A stretch of DNA of 27,881 nucleotides. It comes from Gp13-AA77 sp035578005. Its GTDB lineage: Bacteria; Acidobacteriota; Terriglobia; UBA7540. The notes under the pieces are model-generated. The model was not told the DNA's origin. It saw only the letters and a list, made by a program, of their open reading frames with translations, and made no database searches. How positions within the stretch are numbered: position 1 is the stretch's first letter; each line of letters starts with the position of its first letter. Positions 23,009-27,881 of this stretch are shown piece by piece. The stretch covers positions 1 through 27,881 of the forward strand of contig DATJYK010000035.1 of assembly GCA_035578005.1 (NCBI GenBank), given 5' to 3'. Both the position numbers and the translations under genes were made by a program.

Positions 23009-23024
23009 CACGCCTTTCGGCGTG
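23009..23024 (-). terminator. Hairpin after the lipase-maturation-like gene
   Basis: CACGCC and GGCGTG form a 6-bp stem around TTTC, about 20 nt past the stop codon of the gene at 23045-24700. No T-run follows on the minus strand, so it may stabilise the mRNA end or act with Rho rather than as a classical terminator. Confidence 0.3.
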
Positions 23025-23044
23025 TGATGGCATGGTGCTCTCCC

Positions 23045-24700
23045 TCACGGCTGGCCCGGCCACTGCAGCGCCACAGCTTTGCCGTCCGGGCCCAGCTCAA
23101 TCACAGGGCCGTAAAGGCCTCGAAAGTCGCGGCGCCACCACGCGCCTGTTGCACGTTTCGTTTTTAGATCAGTAAACCAGTACTCCCACACAACGGCTCG
23201 AACTTCCTTGGGCGGAGACTTCGGGAACGGGTTGCCGGCGAAGAGACTGAGGACGTCAGGGTCGCCGTGAAGAAGCAGCGCTTCGGTTCGCACCACCCAT
23301 GGATACTCACGCCAAGTGCCCAGCGATGCGAACCACAGGTTCCAATCAAAACGTGGCTGATAGGGAGCGTAAATGCGCGGCCCCTGATCGACGCGCTGCG
23401 GCTTGTAGCGAAATGGGTATGGAGTCCAGTTGTTGCCGTCGTCGCTTCCCTGGAACTCGATCTCGTAACGTGCGCGCGTCATCACGGCGAACAAGCCATA
23501 GTGATCGGCGATGCGAAAGGGTTCAAGCGCCGCGATGGGCTGCATGGGGACTGGCAACCGGCCTGTAAACATCATCAGAAGCTCCACCAGAGTTGCGTAG
23601 ACAATCCACGTCAAGAACACAGCGGGAATCACAATCGAGGCTCCCTGGCGAAAGGCCGCAAAACGGCTCGGGATTGGAGCAGCCAAGGTCGCTGGCTGGG
23701 ACGAGCCTGCGACGCCCGCGACTTCGGTGGGTTCCGAAGGCACGAGGCCGACGGCCACTTGGATTCCACCAGCGTGTGACAGTCTCAGTCGCGCCTTTGC
23801 CCAACTTACAACACCGCGAATGAAGCGATCATCGAGCAGCAGGATCCCCAGCGAGAGCACCAGGTGATTCAGGAACGCAAGATTAGCTGTGAGAATGATG
23901 CCGAGTTGAAAGGGTGTAACGATGCAGAAGCACACCAGACGAAAGCGGCGCGGAAGAAACATCAGCCAGACGAGGCCAAGCTCAGTAGTCAATGTAAACA
24001 GCGTGATCGCCGCCTGGAAGCCGTGCGGAAGCTGCTGGGCATACCAGCCGATCCAGTTGGGCAGTGGTCCGTTTTGATAGTACTGGTCAAGCGCCGTCAG
24101 GTGCCGCCATTCAGGATCATGACTCGCCAGTTTCACCACGCCTGACTCAAAGTAAATCTGAAACCAAAGCCATCGCAGCATGAAGAGGCTGGCGCGCGAC
24201 GGACGCTGACTGCGCCCGAGACGCGGCCGAAGTCCGGGCGGCGCCAGAAAGAGGCTGAGGAACGCCGCGCCCAGCAGCATGCCGTCGGATTGATAGGAAG
24301 CAAAGTCCTGCGCCGCGCTGATTATCGAAAGATAGGCGACGAGGCACACCGCGACGGCCGCGCGCGGCCAAAGGTTCAGGACAAGCAGCACGGAGGCGAT
24401 CAAGCCGGCGATACATAACGCCAGCAGGGCACCGCGGCCGCTGTTGAACCACAAAAGCGACGGCGCGTACCAAAAGCGCCAGGCGCCAAATTGCTGCCTG
24501 ACGATGTCGAGGAAGTCATGCGCGGGAAGAATGCCATCAGGACCGATGAGACCGCGCACCTGAAAGGCCAGCGAGTAAAATGCGGAGAAGAAGATCAGGC
24601 CCAGAGCGCGCAGCCAGAGCCATCGCGGCCAGAGTTCCCCGGGCTCGGCGGGTCCGGGACCGAAGAGCCATTCCGCGATCGAAGACTTTGCGGCGGGCAT
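23045..24700 (-). CDS. Lipase maturation factor family membrane protein
   Basis: A 551-residue integral membrane protein. The order and motifs match the lipase maturation factor (LMF1/LMF2) family: LGLIFFSAFYSLAFQVRGLI and GPDGILPA near residues 34-60, FESGVVKLASHDPEWRHLTA then LDQYYQNGPLPNWIGWY around 184-220, and a soluble C-terminal part with YEIEFQGSDDGNNWTPYPFR. About eight hydrophobic segments lie between 30 and 390. Animal LMF1 helps fold secreted lipases in the endoplasmic reticulum; bacterial members are uncharacterised. The proline- and serine-rich segment at about 310-345 looks like a loop. It lies 61 nt after the acyl-CoA synthetase gene on the same strand, a lipid-related context, and 89 nt before thiG. 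Confidence 0.88.
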   Translation of the reverse strand: MPAAKSSIAEWLFGPGPAEPGELWPRWLWLRALGLIFFSAFYSLAFQVRGLIGPDGILPAHDFLDIVRQQFGAWRFWYAPSLLWFNSGRGALLALCIAGLIASVLLVLNLWPRAAVAVCLVAYLSIISAAQDFASYQSDGMLLGAAFLSLFLAPPGLRPRLGRSQRPSRASLFMLRWLWFQIYFESGVVKLASHDPEWRHLTALDQYYQNGPLPNWIGWYAQQLPHGFQAAITLFTLTTELGLVWLMFLPRRFRLVCFCIVTPFQLGIILTANLAFLNHLVLSLGILLLDDRFIRGVVSWAKARLRLSHAGGIQVAVGLVPSEPTEVAGVAGSSQPATLAAPIPSRFAAFRQGASIVIPAVFLTWIVYATLVELLMMFTGRLPVPMQPIAALEPFRIADHYGLFAVMTRARYEIEFQGSDDGNNWTPYPFRYKPQRVDQGPRIYAPYQPRFDWNLWFASLGTWREYPWVVRTEALLLHGDPDVLSLFAGNPFPKSPPKEVRAVVWEYWFTDLKTKRATGAWWRRDFRGLYGPVIELGPDGKAVALQWPGQP

Positions 24701-24761
24701 GAAAAGAAGGCCGGCCCGGGAGGCACGCCGGGATCATCTACGAGAGGCTACATAGATAGGC

Positions 24762-26618
24762 CTACGCCACTTGAGGTTGCGGCAGGCGCCGGCGGTAAAT
24801 CTCCTCGATCAACTCCTGGTAGCGCTCCTCCACCACGCGCCGCCTGATCTTTAGGCTGGGCGAAACTTCGCCGGCGGCGATGGTCAACTCACGCGGCAAA
24901 AGCGCGATCTGCCGCACTCGCTCGTGGGGCGGAAGGTGTGCCATCAGCGTCTCCACGTGGCGCTCGACGAAAGCCCGAATCTCATGGTGGCTCACCAGTT
25001 CTTCGCGGCTGGAAAACTGAATGTGGTGCTCCTGCGCGTAAATTTCCAGGCGAGAAAAGTTCGGCACAATCAGGGCGCTCACAAACCTGCGCTTGTCGCC
25101 AATCACGAGGGCTTGAGCCACGATGGGATGGCCCTGAAAAAGGCTTTCCAGCTTCTCCGGCGCCACGTACTTTCCGCCGGAAGTCTTGAACAAGTGCTTC
25201 TTGCGCCCGGTAATAGTCAGGTAGCCGCCGGCATCGAGCGTGCCGAGATCGCCGGTGCGAAACCAGCCGTCCTCAAAAGACTGGCGGTTCTCCTCATCAA
25301 GGTGGTAGTAGCCCGGCGAAACGTTGGGACCGCGCACCAGAATTTCACGGCCTACCACGCCGTCGTCATTGGAAAATTCGTCGCCCAGCAGGACCTCCAC
25401 GTCCGGTATCACGGGTCCCACGGTGCCCAGGCGCGTTGCGCCGGGCCGGTTCACCGCGACCACCGGCGAAGTCTCCGTCAGGCCATAGCCTTCGTACACC
25501 GTTAGGCCCACGGCCCAGCAGAAACGCGCAACGGCCGGCGAGAGCGGCGCTGATCCCGAAAAAATCACGGAAACGCGCCCGCCCATACGCTCGCGGATTT
25601 TTGAGAACACCAGCCGGTCCGCCAGCCGGCGCCTCAGCGCTAACCCGAAAGGCAGCGGCCTGGCCTCCAGGCGATACGGCACAGCCGCTTCGCCCACCGA
25701 AAGCGCCCAGCGAAAAATTCTTTGCTGCACGGCTGACGAGCTCCCCACCTTCTCCATCACCTTCTCGTACACTTTCTCCAGCACGCGCGGCACCACCGCC
25801 ATCACCGTCGGGCGCATCTCGAGCAAATTCTGTGGCAAGGCCTCGAAGCTTTCGGCGTATGCGATGCCCACGCCCTGACGAAAGTACGAGAAATCGAGCA
25901 TGCGCTCGAAAATGTGGGAGAGCGGCAGAAACGAGATGCCGATGTCGCTCGGGCCCATGGGAAACATGTCGATGGTCGCCTGAATGTTGGAAACAATGTT
26001 GGAGTGCGTCAGAACAACGCCTTTGGGAGTGCCGGTGGTGCCCGAAGTGTAAAGGATGGTGGCCGTGTCTCCAGCCTGCGCCTGGCCGGCGCGCGCGCGA
26101 AAGAACTCCAGGGCATCCGCGTGCCGCTCGCGGCCCACCGCATCCCACCATTGTTCGGTCCTTCCGCCAGAATCCTGAGTTTCCTGCAGTGTGTCCATCA
26201 CCAGCACAAACTCGAGGTCCGGCAGGCGGCAGCGCACGCTCGACACTTTGCGAAGTTGCTCAGCCGTGGAGACCACAATACCCTTGGCGGCCGAGTCGCG
26301 CAGGATGTATTCGACATCCAGCTCCGGCACGGTGGGGTAAATAGGCACTGTGGCCGCGCCCAAACCGAGAGCGGCATAGTCCGTCAGCGCCCATTCCAGC
26401 CTGTTATCAGAAAGGATCGCCAACCGATCGCCGGTGTGAACGCCCAGCGTATCGAGCGCCTTGGCGCAAGCTGCGACCGTAGCCAGCGCTTCCTGGGATG
26501 AGACGGGGCGATACTGCCCGCCGGATTTGGTGAGAAAGGCATCCGGCTTGTGGTGGCGCTCAACCGAGGTCAGAAACAACTCATTGAGCGTATTAACCGA
26601 GGGAGCCGACGTCGTCAT
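24762..26618 (-). CDS. Long-chain acyl-CoA synthetase (AMP-forming)
   Basis: A 618-residue enzyme that activates fatty acids to acyl-CoA through an acyl-AMP. The ANL superfamily motifs are all present: P-loop ILYTSGTTGTPKGVVLTHSN (189-208), the A5 motif YGLTETSP (378-385), A7 GWFRTGDLG (451-459), the hinge ITGRKKHLFKTSGGKYVAPE, and a late lysine region SPSLKIRRRVV for catalysis. Length and the FLPLSHIFERM segment place it with FadD15/long-chain ligases rather than acetate or luciferase types. The ATG at 26618 fits the family start; the ribosome site is poor. Directly upstream lie heptad repeat tracts. It probably shares a transcript with the lipase-maturation-like gene. Confidence 0.95.
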   Translation of the reverse strand: MTTSAPSVNTLNELFLTSVERHHKPDAFLTKSGGQYRPVSSQEALATVAACAKALDTLGVHTGDRLAILSDNRLEWALTDYAALGLGAATVPIYPTVPELDVEYILRDSAAKGIVVSTAEQLRKVSSVRCRLPDLEFVLVMDTLQETQDSGGRTEQWWDAVGRERHADALEFFRARAGQAQAGDTATILYTSGTTGTPKGVVLTHSNIVSNIQATIDMFPMGPSDIGISFLPLSHIFERMLDFSYFRQGVGIAYAESFEALPQNLLEMRPTVMAVVPRVLEKVYEKVMEKVGSSSAVQQRIFRWALSVGEAAVPYRLEARPLPFGLALRRRLADRLVFSKIRERMGGRVSVIFSGSAPLSPAVARFCWAVGLTVYEGYGLTETSPVVAVNRPGATRLGTVGPVIPDVEVLLGDEFSNDDGVVGREILVRGPNVSPGYYHLDEENRQSFEDGWFRTGDLGTLDAGGYLTITGRKKHLFKTSGGKYVAPEKLESLFQGHPIVAQALVIGDKRRFVSALIVPNFSRLEIYAQEHHIQFSSREELVSHHEIRAFVERHVETLMAHLPPHERVRQIALLPRELTIAAGEVSPSLKIRRRVVEERYQELIEEIYRRRLPQPQVA

Positions 26619-26631
26619 TTACAGTCTCACA

Positions 26632-26818
26632 GAGTTAACAGTCGACAGTCAAGAGCCAAAGCCTTGCGTGGCTCACTTTCGACCTTGAACTGTCGACTTT
26701 GACTGCCCCAAACAAGAGTCAACAGTTGACAGTCGAAAGCTGAAAGTCAAAAGCCAAAACCTCGCTGTTCACTTTCGACTCTGAACTGTCGACTGTCAAC
26801 TATCGACTTTTGACTGCC
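26632..26818. repeat. Facing heptad tracts between acyl-CoA synthetase and TPR genes
   Basis: AGTCAAC (26717), AGTTGAC (26724), AGTCGAA (26731), AGCTGAA (26738) and AGTCAAA (26745) are spaced by exactly seven. They face ACTGTCG (26785), ACTGTCA (26792), ACTATCG (26799) and ACTTTTG (26806), also spaced by seven. AGTTGACAGTCGA (26724-26736) is the exact reverse complement of 26789-26801. A shorter, similar pair lies at about 26637-26703, so the gap holds two such units and no gene. Confidence 0.85.
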
Positions 26819-26821
26819 TCC

Positions 26822-27694
26822 TTACCTTGCTGACGCAAACTCATGCCGAAGCCGGTCGTGAGCCTCAGCCTGATTGTTTGCCAACTCCGGGCCGTAAACG
26901 GGATCGGGGCACAGATCGAGAATCTGCTGCAAGAGTCTCTGAGCCTCGGCCTTGCGGCCTACCGCCAGATAATCGTCCGCGAGATAAAGCAGCGCGAAAG
27001 AGTTGTCGGGATATCGCTTCAGGCAATCCTGAAGCAACTCAATGGAGCGTTCTTTGTCCCCACCCTTGAAGAACGGGGCGCGGTAATAGACACGGGCGAG
27101 AGTGCGTTGCGCGCCGCGCTGCTCAAAGTCGGGATCAATCCGCATCACCGTTTCCATCTCCTGGCGAACCGGGTCCACCAGGTGCAGCCCGCGCAGGAGA
27201 CCTTCTTCCTCCCCGATCAGGCCCAAATTAACTCCCAGCCAAAAGTGCCCCTCCGCGCGATCGGGACGGAGTTTCGCCGCCCGCCGGCCCGCATCAGCGC
27301 CGGCCTCAAACGCGGCTAGGGCAGCTTTATCGTCATCATTGGCGTCGTGGACGCGTCCCAAGAAATTCTCGGACCTTGAAATGCGCCACCAGGCCTCGTA
27401 GTCATTGGAATTTTCGGCTACTTGTTGACGCAGGAGCTGAAGCCCGCGGTCCACGTTGATGAGATTGCCTCGCCCCAGGTAAAAATCGTCGGCCATGATG
27501 ACGCGGCTGGCGAACACGCCCGTGCGCGTCCCGGAAGCGGCGCGCACGCTGCCAGCGCCGGCAGCCAAAAGTACGGCCAAAAGAGCGAAGGCTGAAAGCC
27601 AAGACTGCCACTTGTATGGAATTCCAGAAAGCTCTGACACCACCGACGACTTCCCCGACGTTAAACTTTGGAAACGCCTCTGTTCCGCGAGCAC
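26822..27694 (-). CDS. Exported TPR protein, TatT-like
   Basis: A 290-residue protein from GTG 27694. A hydrophobic stretch (SWLSAFALLAVLLAAGAGSV) ending in RAASG looks like a signal peptide or anchor. The rest is helical: YEAWWRISRSENFLG, RAAKLRPDRAEGHFWLGVNL then GLIGEEEG, PVRQEMETVMRIDPDFEQRG, LARVYYRAPFFKGGDKERSI and SFALLYLADDYLAVGRKAEA. This pattern resembles the TatT (TRAP-associated) family of TPR proteins, which form trimers in the periplasm beside TRAP transporters; no such transporter genes are in the window. A start at a GTG at 27643 (with GGGGA upstream) is about as likely and would give a more normal signal peptide. The role is unknown. Confidence 0.75.
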   Translation of the reverse strand: MLAEQRRFQSLTSGKSSVVSELSGIPYKWQSWLSAFALLAVLLAAGAGSVRAASGTRTGVFASRVIMADDFYLGRGNLINVDRGLQLLRQQVAENSNDYEAWWRISRSENFLGRVHDANDDDKAALAAFEAGADAGRRAAKLRPDRAEGHFWLGVNLGLIGEEEGLLRGLHLVDPVRQEMETVMRIDPDFEQRGAQRTLARVYYRAPFFKGGDKERSIELLQDCLKRYPDNSFALLYLADDYLAVGRKAEAQRLLQQILDLCPDPVYGPELANNQAEAHDRLRHEFASAR

Positions 27695-27853
27695 ATCACG
27701 ACGTGACTCAGGCCGGCTGAGGTCTCAAACGGAGCATGACCAACCTAACATCCGCGCCCGCCGTCCGTCAATCGCAGGGCACCGCACCGGCCTTGTGAAC
27801 CCGGGTTATACCGCATCAACTGGAGCTAACCTGCATTCCTCACCAGGATTCGA

Positions 27854-27881
27854 GAAGGGCGGGGCTGAAGCCCCGCCCTTC
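27854..27881. repeat. REP palindrome at the window end
   Basis: A 13-bp perfect stem (27854-27866 with 27869-27881) around GA, with the core GGCGGGGCTGAAGCCCCGCC. This is the core of the second hairpin after each transposase copy 13 kb away, so it is a dispersed copy of the same family without a transposase. The element may continue beyond the window. Confidence 0.85.

Overview
The window looks like a chromosomal segment of a GC-rich member of the Acidobacteriota, probably class Terriglobia. This rests on gene types rather than any database search: a secreted protein built from GDGTVFKITP-type propeller repeats (TIGR03803 type), a helix-turn-helix/membrane/PD40-propeller protein of the kind common in that phylum, a bacillithiol gene (bshC), and many palindromic REP elements with a GGCT-AGCC core. 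No rRNA, tRNA or CRISPR array was recognised.

Layout. (1) 1-2250 is decayed accessory DNA: the tail of a transposase, a truncated and frameshifted arsenite efflux gene (acr3), an intact type II toxin-antitoxin pair, and hairpins. (2) 2254-5957 holds a divergent pair: a secreted propeller-repeat protein on the minus strand and a putative membrane-bound DNA-binding propeller protein on the plus strand. (3) 5958-6861 is a 0.9-kb AT-richer non-coding stretch with two three-unit arrays of a degenerate ~30-nt element spaced 40 nt apart, ending in a strong sigma70-type promoter. (4) 6862-11976 is a housekeeping series: hrcA, grpE, dnaJ (no dnaK here), lepB, carA. (5) 11977-16065 is a 4.1-kb accessory island separating carA from carB: Uma2-family protein, nucleotidyltransferase-fold protein, orphan antitoxin, a tandem 686-bp duplication carrying a REP-associated tyrosine transposase (one copy frameshifted, one intact) within REP hairpins, and a frameshifted membrane/coiled-coil gene. 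(6) 16066-22129 continues with carB, a DapA-family aldolase and bshC. (7) 22179-27694 is all minus strand: thiG, a lipase-maturation-factor-like membrane protein, a long-chain acyl-CoA synthetase and a TatT-like TPR protein.

The most striking signal is not a gene. Seven intergenic spots, plus one short in-frame stretch inside carA, carry short-word repeats with a period of about seven bases. The word differs from place to place, but most can be written as RCTNNNN or its complement. At several sites two tracts of opposite orientation face each other across a short centre, giving perfect inverted repeats of 10-13 bp. They abut carA, carB, the dapA-like gene, the uma2 gene and the acyl-CoA synthetase gene, and sit directly upstream of some start codons. 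Together with the REP/transposase family and the 40-nt-spaced arrays, at least three unrelated classes of small repeat have colonised the spacers of this region.
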